Below, piece by piece: positions 14,589 through 24,823 of a stretch of DNA of 46,763 nucleotides. The stretch is taken from assembly GCA_015066805.1 (NCBI GenBank), contig SVNP01000018.1, positions 1-46,763 on the forward strand, read 5' to 3'. The DNA is from Ruminococcus sp. (GTDB lineage: Bacteria > Bacillota > Clostridia > Oscillospirales > Ruminococcaceae). Position 1 is the first letter of the stretch. Every line of letters starts with the position of its first letter. The position numbers and the translations under genes are program-made. The notes under the pieces are model-generated. The model saw only the letters and a list, made by a program, of their open reading frames with translations, did not search any database and was not told where the DNA came from.

Positions 14589-17500
14589 TTACTTGCCTGC
14601 CAGAGCAGTCAGATATGCATAACGATCGTTTGCAGTCTTTTCTGCCTGAGCAAACAGCTCCTTGGCACGCTCGGGGAAGGAGCGGGTCAGTGCGCTGTAA
14701 CGAGCTTCGCCCATGATGAAGTCCTGGTAAGAAGCGGTAGGAGCCTTAGAATCCAGAGTGAAGGGATTCTTGCCCTGCTCAACCAGTCTGGGATCATAGC
14801 GGAAGTTGTTCCAGTAGCCGCACTCAACAGCACGCTGCATTTCCTTCTGGCAGTTCTGCATACCGCCCTTGATGGAGTGCATCTCGCAAGGTGCGTAGCC
14901 GATGATCAGGGAAGGACCGTTGTAGGACTCGGCCTCCTTGATTGCCTTCAGGGTCTGGTTCATGTCAGCGCCCATAGCGATCTGTGCAACATAGATATAG
15001 CCGTAGCTCATAGCGATGTCAGCCAGACGCTTCTTTGCGATGGCCTTACCGGCAGCTGCAAACTGTGCAACCTGGCCGATGTTGGAAGCCTTGGAAGCCT
15101 GACCGCCGGTGTTGGAGTAAACCTCGGTATCGAATACCATGATGTTCACATCCTCGCCGGTTGCCAGAACGTGGTCCAGACCGCCGAAGCCGATATCATA
15201 TGCCCAGCCGTCGCCGCCGAAGATCCAGACAGACTTCTTGGAGAGGTACTCACGGTTCTCGTAGATATCTGCACAGTTCTCGCACTTATCGGCAACCTTA
15301 GCGATCTCAGCGATGAGAGCCTCGGTAGCAGCGCCGTTTGCTTCACCGTCGTTTACGGTATCCAGGTACTTCTGAGCAGCAGCCTTCAGCTCATCGGAAG
15401 CCTCGCAGGCGGTCAGAATGTTCTTGACCTTCTCGATGAGGCGTGCACGGATGGCCTTCTGGCCCAGGTACATACCCAGACCGTGCTCGGCGTTGTCCTC
15501 GAACAGGGAGTTAGCCCATGCGGGACCTCTGCCGTTGGCATCGGTGGTGTAGGGGGAAGTTGCTGCGGGGCCGCCCCAGATAGAGGAACAACCGGTTGCA
15601 TTGGAGATATACATTCTGTCGCCGAACAGTTGAGTGATCAGGCGAGCGTAAGAGGTCTCGGCACAGCCTGCGCAGGAGCCGGAGAACTCCAGCAGAGGCT
15701 TCTTGTACTGGCTGCTGACCAGAGTAGCATTGGTAGCAACCTCTGCCTTCTCGGTAACCTTCTCAACGCAGTAATCAAATGCAGCCTGCTGTGCATCCTG
15801 GGACTCTCTGCTGACCATCTTCAGGGAGTTGGTGGGACATACGCCTACGCAGACGCCGCAGCCCATACAATCCATGGGGGAGATAGCCAGAGTGTACTTG
15901 TAGTTGGTCTTTACGATGGGCTTCTCTGCGATCTTGGTGATCTCGGGAGCATTTGCAGCCTCGTTCTCATCCAGAGCGAAGGGACGGATGGTAGCGTGGG
16001 GGCAAACGAAGGAGCAGCGGTTACACTTTGCACAAGTGGTGGGATCCCACTCGGGAACCATCACTGCAACGCCGCGCTTCTCGTATGCGGAAGCACCCTG
16101 CTCGAAGGTACCGTCAGCGTGATCCACAAAAGCGGAAACAGGCAGGGAGTCGCCGTCCATCTTGCCAACGGGGTTCATGATGCCGTTGACCATCTTGACC
16201 AGCTTTGCGGGGCCGTTCTCGTTGACAGCAACAGCCTCATCCACGGCATCTGCCCACTCAGCGGGAACGTCAACCTTAACGTATGCGGTTGCACCGGCAT
16301 CAATGGCCTTCTCGTTCATCTCAACGATCTCTTTGCCCTTCTTCATGAACTTCTGGGCCTTTTCCTTCATGTAGCCAATGGCCTCCTCAGCAGGCAGAAC
16401 CTTGGAGAGGGAGAAGAAAGCAGACTGCAGAACGGTATTGGTACGCTTGCCCAGACCGATCTCTGCTGCAATGTCGATTGCGTTCACGATATAGAGCTGG
16501 ATGTTGTTCTTTGCGATATAACGCTTGGTCTCGGCATTCAGGTGCTGGGAGAGCTCCTCGGCAGTCCACTGGCAGTTGATCAGGAACACGCCGCCGGGCT
16601 TTACGTCGTTGACCATCTTATAGCCCTTCAGAACGTAAGAGGGGTTATGGCAGGCAACGAAATCAGCCTTGTTGATATAGTAAGGGCTCTTGATGGGCTG
16701 GTCGCCGAAGCGCAGGTGGGAGATAGTGATACCACCGGTCTTCTTGGAGTCATACTGGAAGTATGCCTGTACATACTTATCGGTGTGGTCGCCGATGATC
16801 TTGATGGAGTCCTTGTTTGCGCCAACGGTACCGTCGCCGCCCAGACCCCAGAACTTGCACTCGATGGTGCCTTCTGCTGCGGTGTTGGGTGCCTCGGTCT
16901 CGGGCAGAGACAGCATGGTCACGTCATCGGTAATGCCCAGAGTGAACTGTGCCTTAGGAGCATCCTTAGCCAGCTCAGCAAATACTGCAAACACGCTTGC
17001 AGGGGGAGTATCCTTGGAGCCCAGACCGTAGCGGCCGCCGACGATCTTGACTTCCTTGCCGGCTGCTGCCAGAGCTGCAACGGCATCCAGGTACAGGGGC
17101 TCGCCCAGAGCGCCGGGCTCCTTGGTTCTGTCCAGAACAGCAACCTTCTTCACGGTTGCGGGCAGAGCAGCAACGAACTTGTCTGCTGCGAAGGGACGAT
17201 ACAGACGAACCTTCACCAGACCAACCTTCTCGCCGTGAGCGTTCAGGTAGTCGATAACTTCCTCGGCAACGTCACAGATGGAGCCCATTGCCACGATGAC
17301 ACGGTCTGCATCCTCTGCGCCGTAGTAGTTAAAGAGCTGATAGTTGGTGCCCAGCTTCTCGTTTACCTTGCCCATGTACTCCTCAACAATGCCGGGAACT
17401 GCATCGTAGTAAGCGTTACATGCCTCACGGTGCTGGAAGAAGATGTCGCCGTTCTCGTGGGAACCGCGCATGGTGGGGTGATCGGGGTTCAGAGCGCGCT

Positions 17501-18122
17501 TACGGAATGCCTTGACAGCATCCATATCGGTCATTTCCTTCAGGTCCTCGTAATCCCAGACCTGGATCTTCTGCAGCTCGTGGGAGGTGCGGAAGCCATC
17601 GAAGAAGTTGATGAAGGGAACGCGGCTCTTAATGGTTGCCAGATGGGCAACAGCAGCCAGATCCATAACCTCCTGGGGGTTGGTCTCTGCCAGCATTGCA
17701 AAACCGGTCTGGCGGCAGGCGTACACGTCAGAGTGGTCGCCGAAGATGTTCAGGGCGTGGGAAGCAACACAGCGTGCGGAAACGTGGAACACGCTGGGCA
17801 GCAGCTCGCCGGCGATCTTGTACATATTGGGGATCATCAGGAGCAGACCCTGGGATGCGGTGTAGGTGGTGGTCAGAGCGCCTGCGTTCAGGGAGCCGTG
17901 AACGGTACCTGCTGCGCCTGCCTCGGACTGCATCTCCTCCACCTGAACGGTGGTGCCGAAGATGTTCTTCACGCCCTGTGCGGACCACTGATCAACGTAG
18001 TCTGCCATAGGGCTGGAGGGAGTGATCGGGTAGATACCGGCCACTTCAGTGAAGGCATAGGAGACATACGCTGCAGCGTTGTTGCCGTCCATGGTCTTCT
18101 TCTTGCGAATGATAGGTGCCAT
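14589..18122 (-). CDS. nifJ: Pyruvate:ferredoxin (flavodoxin) oxidoreductase
   Basis: This 1177-residue single-chain enzyme oxidises pyruvate with CoA to acetyl-CoA and CO2 and passes electrons to ferredoxin, a central step of fermentation. Domains in order: N-terminal pyrimidine-binding domain (AYAFTEVAGIYPITPSSPM-type region, near 20-40), CoA-binding domain, two 4Fe-4S motifs (CAKCNRCSFVCP near 696 and CMGCGVCVGVCP near 752), a CxxC with CAGC near 819 for the proximal cluster, and the thiamine-diphosphate domain (GDGWAYDIGFGG near 971, SNTGGQAS). Start at 18122 follows AGGAGG by 10 bases. Codon use is markedly optimised compared with neighbours, as expected for high expression. It is monocistronic between a promoter and a terminator. 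Confidence 0.97.
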   Translation of the reverse strand: MAPIIRKKKTMDGNNAAAYVSYAFTEVAGIYPITPSSPMADYVDQWSAQGVKNIFGTTVQVEEMQSEAGAAGTVHGSLNAGALTTTYTASQGLLLMIPNMYKIAGELLPSVFHVSARCVASHALNIFGDHSDVYACRQTGFAMLAETNPQEVMDLAAVAHLATIKSRVPFINFFDGFRTSHELQKIQVWDYEDLKEMTDMDAVKAFRKRALNPDHPTMRGSHENGDIFFQHREACNAYYDAVPGIVEEYMGKVNEKLGTNYQLFNYYGAEDADRVIVAMGSICDVAEEVIDYLNAHGEKVGLVKVRLYRPFAADKFVAALPATVKKVAVLDRTKEPGALGEPLYLDAVAALAAAGKEVKIVGGRYGLGSKDTPPASVFAVFAELAKDAPKAQFTLGITDDVTMLSLPETEAPNTAAEGTIECKFWGLGGDGTVGANKDSIKIIGDHTDKYVQAYFQYDSKKTGGITISHLRFGDQPIKSPYYINKADFVACHNPSYVLKGYKMVNDVKPGGVFLINCQWTAEELSQHLNAETKRYIAKNNIQLYIVNAIDIAAEIGLGKRTNTVLQSAFFSLSKVLPAEEAIGYMKEKAQKFMKKGKEIVEMNEKAIDAGATAYVKVDVPAEWADAVDEAVAVNENGPAKLVKMVNGIMNPVGKMDGDSLPVSAFVDHADGTFEQGASAYEKRGVAVMVPEWDPTTCAKCNRCSFVCPHATIRPFALDENEAANAPEITKIAEKPIVKTNYKYTLAISPMDCMGCGVCVGVCPTNSLKMVSRESQDAQQAAFDYCVEKVTEKAEVATNATLVSSQYKKPLLEFSGSCAGCAETSYARLITQLFGDRMYISNATGCSSIWGGPAATSPYTTDANGRGPAWANSLFEDNAEHGLGMYLGQKAIRARLIEKVKNILTACEASDELKAAAQKYLDTVNDGEANGAATEALIAEIAKVADKCENCADIYENREYLSKKSVWIFGGDGWAYDIGFGGLDHVLATGEDVNIMVFDTEVYSNTGGQASKASNIGQVAQFAAAGKAIAKKRLADIAMSYGYIYVAQIAMGADMNQTLKAIKEAESYNGPSLIIGYAPCEMHSIKGGMQNCQKEMQRAVECGYWNNFRYDPRLVEQGKNPFTLDSKAPTASYQDFIMGEARYSALTRSFPERAKELFAQAEKTANDRYAYLTALAGK

Positions 18123-18240
18123 GAGAAAAAATCCTCCTAACAGAATATTATAGTATGGGGCCTGCGGCTCATCCTTTTTTACGGGCATTTGCACACAACA
18201 AACGCCGCGCAGGGGCGTGCGCGCAGAACTTCACGCATCT

Positions 18241-18269
18241 ATTATAGCACATTCCGCGCAACTTGTAAA
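18241..18269 (-). promoter_or_regulatory. Promoter of nifJ
   Basis: On the minus strand TTTACA (18269-18264), a 17-bp spacer and TATAAT (18246-18241). It gives a leader of about 110 nt with a GC-rich, foldable front part. Two overlapping palindromes lie just upstream at 18278-18296. Confidence 0.8.
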
Positions 18270-18277
18270 GGGATTCG

Positions 18278-18296
18278 GTCGAATTTCGACGAAATT
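18278..18296. promoter_or_regulatory. Overlapping palindromes upstream of the nifJ -35
   Basis: GTCGAA-T-TTCGAC (18278-18290) and AATTTCG-A-CGAAATT (18282-18296) share half their bases. They end 8 to 9 bp upstream of the nifJ -35 box, a position suited to an activator. No known operator consensus was recognised. Confidence 0.4.
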
Positions 18297-18424
18297 TCCC
18301 ATAACTTCCGGCTGCTGCTTAGTCGGTTGTGGGGAAGCAACGTAAGACGGAACAAATTTTTCTGCAAGATTTTGTGCAGGTTGACGAAAATCAAGAGGAA
18401 AAAGACCGAAATGGCAAAAAATGG

Positions 18425-18453
18425 TTGACCTTTTCCTGAAATTGGTGTATAAT
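18425..18453 (+). promoter_or_regulatory. Promoter of candidate small RNA
   Basis: TTGACC (18425-18430), a 17-bp spacer and TATAAT (18448-18453). The predicted start near 18460 is directly followed by a palindrome and, about 105 bases on, a terminator. Confidence 0.75.
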
Positions 18454-18459
18454 GACGAT

Positions 18460-18567
18460 GGTGTAAATAGTTGTATTTACACTCGTTTTGTTGTCTCCTT
18501 TCTTTTGTTCTACACACATTGATTTCATCTTATTTTGCAAGACAGGGTATCTATCCTGTCTTTTTTA
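18460..18567 (+). ncRNA. Candidate trans-acting small RNA
   Basis: A transcript from the promoter at 18425-18453 would run to the terminator at 18541-18567, about 105 nt. It has three parts: a 5' stem-loop (GTGTAAAT 18461-18468 with ATTTACAC 18475-18482), a long pyrimidine-rich single-stranded middle with TCTCCTTTCTTTT (about 18495-18510), which is complementary to Shine-Dalgarno sequences of the AAAGGAGA type, and a 3' terminator stem. No start codon with a ribosome site lies inside. The layout is that of many regulatory sRNAs. Alternatives are an attenuated leader for the gene at 18662, or an operator at the 5' palindrome. Confidence 0.5.
18541..18567 (+). terminator. Terminator of candidate small RNA
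   Basis: Stem GACAGG with CCTGTC around an 8-nt loop, followed by TTTTTTATTT. It lies about 95 bases upstream of the next coding start, so it ends the upstream transcript rather than that gene. The 300-plus bases from 18123 to 18661 hold, besides this unit, only the nifJ promoter and a TATAAT at 18603-18608 that may serve the gene at 18662. Confidence 0.85.
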
Positions 18568-18661
18568 TTTCCATCATATCGCATGACATCCCGTAAGTGA
18601 CATATAATTGTAGTATCTGCACGACATTTCCGTGCATCACCGAAACGGGGAGGAATACATC

Positions 18662-19516
18662 ATGGCCAAAAGCAAAGGAAGATCATCTGCACCCGCCAAG
18701 CGCGCCGGCTGGAAAGAGCTGAAGGAGCAGATCCGGCAGAACAAGCCTGCTTTTGTAGTGTGGTCTGTACTGCGTGTCATCGTGATTTTGGTAGCGGTAT
18801 GGTGCGTACTGCGCCGCCAGTGGGAGAGCTTTCTGAGCTGCCTGCTGACCTTGCTGCTGTTTATGGCACCCTCCTTTGTGGAAAAGAAGCTGCAGATCAA
18901 GCTGCCCACCGCACTGGAGATCTCCGTGCTGGTGTTTATCTTCTGCGCCCAGATCTTAGGCGAGATCGCCTGTTTTTATATCCAGTATCCTTTCTGGGAT
19001 AAGATGCTGCACACCGCCAACGGTTTTTTATTTGCGGCCTTCGGCTTTTGTCTGGTGGATCTGCTCAACGAGAACAAGCGGTTCCGCTTTGCTCTTTCGC
19101 CTATGTTCCAGGCGGTCATGGCGTTCTGCTTTTCCATGACCATCGGTGTGGCATGGGAGTTTTTTGAATTCGGTGCTGATCATCTGCTGGGGCTGGATAT
19201 GCAGAAAGACCGCGTGATCACCGAATTCCAGTCTGTAACGCTGGACCCCACGGAAAGCAACATCCCCATCCCCGTACATGAGATCGAAAAAACCACCATC
19301 GAAACCGCTGACGGCAGCATCTATGTCATTGACGGCTATCTGGATGTGGGCCTGGTGGATACCACCGAAGATCTGTTTGTAAACTTCATCGGTGCGGTGG
19401 TGTTCTGCGTCGTCGGTTGGATCTATATATCCCGCAGAGGAAAAAACCGGCTTGCGGCAGCGTTTATTCCCGTGGTGACCAAACCGGAGACATCTGCGGG
19501 AGAGCATCAGCCATGA
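18662..19516 (+). CDS. YjdF/DUF2238-like membrane protein
   Basis: This 284-residue protein has about six hydrophobic segments between residues 30 and 160 and one more near 250, with a polar loop of about 70 residues before the last. WDKMLHTANGFLFAAFGF and GVAWEFFEFGAD match the D-K-x-x-H...G and W-E-x-x-E patterns of the DUF2238/YjdF membrane family, whose function is not established. The ATG at 18662 follows GGGGAGGA by 7 bases. The next gene starts on its stop codon (ATGA), so the two products probably work together. A TATAAT at 18603-18608 lies upstream, but its -35 is poor. Confidence 0.75.
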   Translation: MAKSKGRSSAPAKRAGWKELKEQIRQNKPAFVVWSVLRVIVILVAVWCVLRRQWESFLSCLLTLLLFMAPSFVEKKLQIKLPTALEISVLVFIFCAQILGEIACFYIQYPFWDKMLHTANGFLFAAFGFCLVDLLNENKRFRFALSPMFQAVMAFCFSMTIGVAWEFFEFGADHLLGLDMQKDRVITEFQSVTLDPTESNIPIPVHEIEKTTIETADGSIYVIDGYLDVGLVDTTEDLFVNFIGAVVFCVVGWIYISRRGKNRLAAAFIPVVTKPETSAGEHQP

Positions 19517-19884
19517 AGCCGGAGACCCGCCGGAAATGGCGGCAGTGGATGAGTGCGCTGACGAACCCAAGGCTGCTGTTTTGTCTGGCCGTCGGATGGT
19601 TTTTCACCAACGGCTGGTCATATTGTGCACTGGGTGCAGGCGTGTTTTTTGAGATCCACTGGCTGCGGAATCTGGCAACGGTGTATCTCGGGCTGCTCTG
19701 GCTGCCCGGTACCCCCGAAAAACTGCTGACCGTAGGTATCGCCATCGGATTGCTGCGACTGTGGTTTCCGGAGGATACCCGCACCCTTGCCCTGCTGAAG
19801 GACAAGCAGAAGCAGATCGCCGCCGGTGTGCGGAAGCAGTACAGCCGCCTGAAATCGTGGATCAAACGCCGCAAAGGCTCATAA
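19513..19884 (+). CDS. Small membrane protein, unknown
   Basis: This 123-residue protein has a basic N-terminus, about two hydrophobic segments (near 20-45 and 50-85) and a Lys/Arg-rich cytoplasmic tail (KDKQKQIAAGVRKQYSRLKSWIKRRK). I do not recognise a family. It is translationally coupled to the YjdF-like gene by an ATGA overlap and lies 36 bases before the MATE transporter. The coupling is the best hint to its role: an accessory subunit of the YjdF-like protein. Confidence 0.7.
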   Translation: MKPETRRKWRQWMSALTNPRLLFCLAVGWFFTNGWSYCALGAGVFFEIHWLRNLATVYLGLLWLPGTPEKLLTVGIAIGLLRLWFPEDTRTLALLKDKQKQIAAGVRKQYSRLKSWIKRRKGS

Positions 19885-19920
19885 TCATTTGTTTTGGATG
19901 ACAGAAAGGAAGTCATAGGT

Positions 19921-21282
19921 ATGCCGCCCGTAAAGGATCTGACGCAGGGGGCACCGGGCAAGGTGCTGATCCGCTATACCCTGCCGCTGTTCTTCAGTGT
20001 GTTTTTTCAGCAGTTGTATAACATTGCCGATACCGCCATTGCAGGAAAATATGTGGGAGAACAAGCGCTTGCCGCCATCGGAGCAAGCTACGCCATTACC
20101 ATGCTGTTTATGGCGGTGGCGGTAGGCTCACAGATCGGCGTGGGCGTGGTGCTGGGTAATCTGTTCGGCCGCAAGGATTTTGTTCGGGTGCGATCCTGTA
20201 TGACCACCGCACTCATCGGCGGCACAGTGCTTTCTCTGGTGCTGACCGCAGTCGGTGTTCTGGCAAGCCCGGCACTGATGGAACTGGTCCATACCCCTGC
20301 CGATATTTTCGCAGAAGGCGAACGCTATCTGCGGATCTATACCGCGGGATTTGTGTTTGTCTATCTGTACAATATCATCACAGCCCTGTTCAGCAGTCTG
20401 GGGGACAGCAAAACGCCCCTGTATTTGCTGATGACTTCTTCTCTGGGCAACATTGCACTGGATCTGCTGTTTGTCATCGTGTGGAGAAAAGGTGTGGCAG
20501 GTCTGGCATGGGCGACTTTTCTCGCCCAGGGCATTGCCTGTGCAGCAGCCCTGATCCTCATTCTGCGGCGGCTGGGACAGCTCCCCAAAAGCAAAAAATC
20601 TCCGCTGTTTTCTCTGCGGGACCTGCGGGATATGATCGGTATGTCTATCCCCGGCATTTTGCAGCAGAGCTTCATCTCGGTGGGCAATCTCATCATCCAG
20701 ACCTTCATCAACCCCTACGGCTCCGCTGTGATCGCAGGCTACACCGCCGCCATTAAGCTGAACACCTTTGCCATTACCTGCTTCAATAACGCAGGCACGG
20801 GTATGTCGGGCTTTACCGCCCAGAATCTGGGCGCAGGTCTGCCCCAAAGAGTACGGCAGGGCTTCCGTGCGGCAGTCAAAATGGTGTGTGCCATTGCTTT
20901 GGTATTTACGGCAGTTTATCTGCTGGGCGGCAACGGGCTGCTGCTGCTGTTTCTGGATCAAGACAGCAGCGAGCTTGCCCTGCAAACCGCCAGAACCTTC
21001 ATGTGCATAACCTCACCCTGCTTTTCCGTGATCTGCATTAAGGTGCTGGCAGACGGCGTTTTGCGTGGCAGCGGCAGCATGGGATATTTTATGACCGCCA
21101 CCCTGGTGGACCTGGTGCTGCGTGTGGTGCTTGCATGGATCTTCTCGCAATTCCTCGGAACAACAGGCATCTGGCTGGCATGGCCCATCAGTTGGGCCAT
21201 TGCAACGGTGCTTTCTGCGATATTTTACGCCGGCGGCACCTGGCAGAAGCATATCGCACCGCCGGAAGAAGCCTCCGAATAA
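19921..21282 (+). CDS. MATE family efflux transporter
   Basis: This 453-residue protein has about twelve membrane segments and the MATE start KDLTQGAPGKVLIRYTLP, followed by FFQQLYNIADTAIAGKYVGEQALAAIGAS, the conserved first two helices of DinF/NorM-like cation-coupled multidrug exporters. The two MATE repeats are both visible (the second starts near residue 230, MIGMSIPGILQQSF). Length is normal. The ATG at 19921 follows GAAAGGAAG by 10 bases. It is likely the last gene of the unit starting at 18662, closed by the terminator at 21293-21322. The substrate is not predictable. Confidence 0.9.
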   Translation: MPPVKDLTQGAPGKVLIRYTLPLFFSVFFQQLYNIADTAIAGKYVGEQALAAIGASYAITMLFMAVAVGSQIGVGVVLGNLFGRKDFVRVRSCMTTALIGGTVLSLVLTAVGVLASPALMELVHTPADIFAEGERYLRIYTAGFVFVYLYNIITALFSSLGDSKTPLYLLMTSSLGNIALDLLFVIVWRKGVAGLAWATFLAQGIACAAALILILRRLGQLPKSKKSPLFSLRDLRDMIGMSIPGILQQSFISVGNLIIQTFINPYGSAVIAGYTAAIKLNTFAITCFNNAGTGMSGFTAQNLGAGLPQRVRQGFRAAVKMVCAIALVFTAVYLLGGNGLLLLFLDQDSSELALQTARTFMCITSPCFSVICIKVLADGVLRGSGSMGYFMTATLVDLVLRVVLAWIFSQFLGTTGIWLAWPISWAIATVLSAIFYAGGTWQKHIAPPEEASE

Positions 21283-21292
21283 CCAAAACCAA

Positions 21293-21322
21293 GGGAGAAC
21301 AGTCGGTTCTCCCTGTTTTTTT
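21293..21322 (+). terminator. Terminator after the MATE gene
   Basis: Stem GGGAGAAC with GTTCTCCC around AGTCG, followed by TGTTTTTTT. A second terminator-like hairpin (GCAGA with TCTGC then CGTTTTTTT) follows at about 21361-21383. The stretch 21323-21540 otherwise holds only a short possible ORF at 21443. Confidence 0.88.
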
Positions 21323-21540
21323 GACCGGATCCGACACAGATAGATAAATCATATGTCTTTTGCAGACGGAATCTGCCGTTTTTTTGCCCTGCCGAAGGTT
21401 TTCTGCGCTGCTTGTGGATTTTGATGACCTGTAAGGAGTGAAATGAAAAGCGTTTTCCCCGCAGCACATCACCACAGTGCCGAATTTCAACAAAAACAAC
21501 CGCTGAAGTATTCGCACAATGCCGAAAATGAAAAATCCGC

Positions 21541-21569
21541 TTTACAATTGCGGTGGAATATGATATAAT
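21541..21569 (+). promoter_or_regulatory. Promoter of parAB-guaB
   Basis: TTTACA (21541-21546), a 17-bp spacer and TATAAT (21564-21569), 26 bases before the parA ATG. Confidence 0.82.
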
Positions 21570-21594
21570 GGTAGGAATTAAAGGAGGCGACAGC

Positions 21595-22401
21595 ATGGCA
21601 AAGATCATTGCAGTGGCGAACCAGAAAGGCGGCGTCGGAAAATCCACTACCGTTGTCAGCCTCTCGGCATATCTGGGGCAGCGGGGCAAGCGTGTCCTCT
21701 GCATAGATACCGACGCACAGGGCAATACCACAACAGGCTTTTCCGTCAGCAAAAAAAACCTGCCCTGCTCCTGCTACGAGGTGCTGACCGGTCAGGTGCG
21801 GATCCAGGAAGCCATTGTGGAAACACAGTTTGAAAACGTCAGCCTGATCCCCGCCGTTTCCGCACTGGCAGGTGCGGAGATCGACCTCATCGAGCTGGAA
21901 AACCGTATGAGCCGTCTGAAGATGCAGTTGATGACCTGCCGCACCGATTACGACTTCATCATCATTGATTGCCCCCCCTCTTTAAGCCTGATCACCCTGA
22001 ACAGTCTGGTGGCCGCCGATTCCGTGCTGATCCCCATGACGGCAGAGTTTCTCTCGCTGGAAGGCCTTTCCCAGCTTAACGAGACCATCAAGATCGTGAA
22101 AGCAAAATATAACCCCGCCCTGAAGATCGAGGGCATTCTGTTCACCATGTTCGATGCCCGCCTGAACCTTTCCCTTCAGGTGGTGGCAGAGGTGGAAAAG
22201 TATTTCCCCGGACTGGTGCTGCAAACCAAGATCCCCCGCAACGTGCGCCTCTCGGAGGCTCCCAGCCACGGCAAACCCATCCAGTATTACGACCGTCTCT
22301 CCAAGGGTGCGGAGGCCTATGAGCTGCTGGGACATGAATTGCTCAAAGAACCGCTTGTGGTGGAAAACCAGCGCAAGCACTCCCTATTCCACAGAAAGTA
22401 G
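21595..22401 (+). CDS. parA: Chromosome partitioning ATPase ParA/Soj
   Basis: This 268-residue deviant Walker ATPase works with ParB in origin segregation and replication control. The P-loop KGGVGKSTT (about 11-19) carries the signature Lys, DTDAQGNTT and IIDCPPSL give the other nucleotide-binding motifs, and KIPRNVRLSEAPSHG is the conserved C-terminal stretch. Length matches Soj. AAAGGAGG lies 7 bases before the ATG at 21595. ParB follows after 8 bases. Confidence 0.95.
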   Translation: MAKIIAVANQKGGVGKSTTVVSLSAYLGQRGKRVLCIDTDAQGNTTTGFSVSKKNLPCSCYEVLTGQVRIQEAIVETQFENVSLIPAVSALAGAEIDLIELENRMSRLKMQLMTCRTDYDFIIIDCPPSLSLITLNSLVAADSVLIPMTAEFLSLEGLSQLNETIKIVKAKYNPALKIEGILFTMFDARLNLSLQVVAEVEKYFPGLVLQTKIPRNVRLSEAPSHGKPIQYYDRLSKGAEAYELLGHELLKEPLVVENQRKHSLFHRK

Positions 22402-22409
22402 GTGCTGCT

Positions 22410-23258
22410 ATGGCAAGAGCCAAAGGCGGTCTGGGTGCAGGTCTGGATTCGCTGTTTCAGGAAAACGCAACGGAGCTGCAAAGCACGCAGACCTTGCGTC
22501 TTTCCGAGCTGGAACAGAACCGCACACAGCCCCGCAAAAAATTCGATGACGAAGCCATTACCGAGCTGGCAAAGTCCATTCAGCAGCACGGTATGCTGCA
22601 GCCCATTGTGGTCAGACCCACAGGGGAGGGCCGCTATCAGATCGTCGCAGGCGAACGCCGCTGGCGTGCCGCAAAGCGCATTGGGCTGACAGAAGTCCCC
22701 GTCATTATCCGTACCCTTACCGACAGTGAAGTCTACCAGATCGCATTGATCGAAAACCTGCAGCGTGAGAACCTCAATCCCATTGAGGAAGCCGTGGGCT
22801 ACCGCACGCTGATGCAGGACTACGATATGACTCAGGAGGATGTGGCAAAGATCGTGGGACGCTCCCGTTCCGCCGTGGCAAATGCCCTCCGCCTGCTGAA
22901 TCTGCCCAAGCCCGTGCAGGATTACCTGGAAAACGGTGCCGTTACCGTGGGTCACGCCAAGGCGCTGGCCGCCATCAAGGATGAAGCCCTGCTGCTGGAG
23001 TGTGCCAGACGTGCCGCCGAGGACAGGATCACCGTAAGAGAGATCGAACAGCTTGCTCAGAAGCAGGATCAGCCGCCCGCCGCACCCAAGCAGCGCAGCG
23101 CAGACCAGATCTTCTACGAGGAGATGGAGATCCAGCTTGCAGACCTGCTGGGCAGAAAAGTACAGGTGCAATCCAAAAAGAAAACCGGCACACTGACGCT
23201 GGAGTTCTATAACCGCGAGGACTTGCAGGCCCTCTGCGAGAAGCTGACAAACCAATGA
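22410..23258 (+). CDS. parB: Chromosome partitioning protein ParB/Spo0J
   Basis: This 282-residue protein binds parS DNA and clamps it as a CTP-dependent ring. The start KGGLGAGLDSLF is the ParA-stimulating tail. The CTP-binding core shows PRKKFDDEAITELAKSI and the GERRWRAAK box (near 90). The helix-turn-helix lies around 140-165 (MTQEDVAKIVGRSRSAVANALRLL), followed by the C-terminal dimer domain. Length is normal. No perfect parS site was seen in this window. guaB begins 20 bases after its stop. Confidence 0.95.
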   Translation: MARAKGGLGAGLDSLFQENATELQSTQTLRLSELEQNRTQPRKKFDDEAITELAKSIQQHGMLQPIVVRPTGEGRYQIVAGERRWRAAKRIGLTEVPVIIRTLTDSEVYQIALIENLQRENLNPIEEAVGYRTLMQDYDMTQEDVAKIVGRSRSAVANALRLLNLPKPVQDYLENGAVTVGHAKALAAIKDEALLLECARRAAEDRITVREIEQLAQKQDQPPAAPKQRSADQIFYEEMEIQLADLLGRKVQVQSKKKTGTLTLEFYNREDLQALCEKLTNQ

Positions 23259-23275
23259 TGCGAAAAGGAGAATGA

Positions 23276-24748
<1,473 letters not shown>

Positions 24749-24823
24749 TCATAGTCCGAAGCGGAGGTGTCCCCATGCACCTCTGCTTCTGCGTTTTTAA
24801 CATCACGGAAAGGAGAGAACAGC

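Noticed and set aside
14877..18140. Very long open frame (about 1087 codons) antisense to nifJ
   Set aside because: It mirrors nifJ exactly in length, has no recognisable domain, and arises because the highly biased codons of nifJ contain no stop in that antisense frame. nifJ itself has full motifs, a ribosome site and a promoter.
18123..18240. Riboswitch in the nifJ leader
   Set aside because: The roughly 110-nt leader is GC-rich and foldable, but I recognise no riboswitch core motif.
18189..18428. Open frame of 79 codons between nifJ and the candidate sRNA
   Set aside because: No ribosome site and it overlaps the nifJ promoter on the other strand. Its composition is not protein-like.
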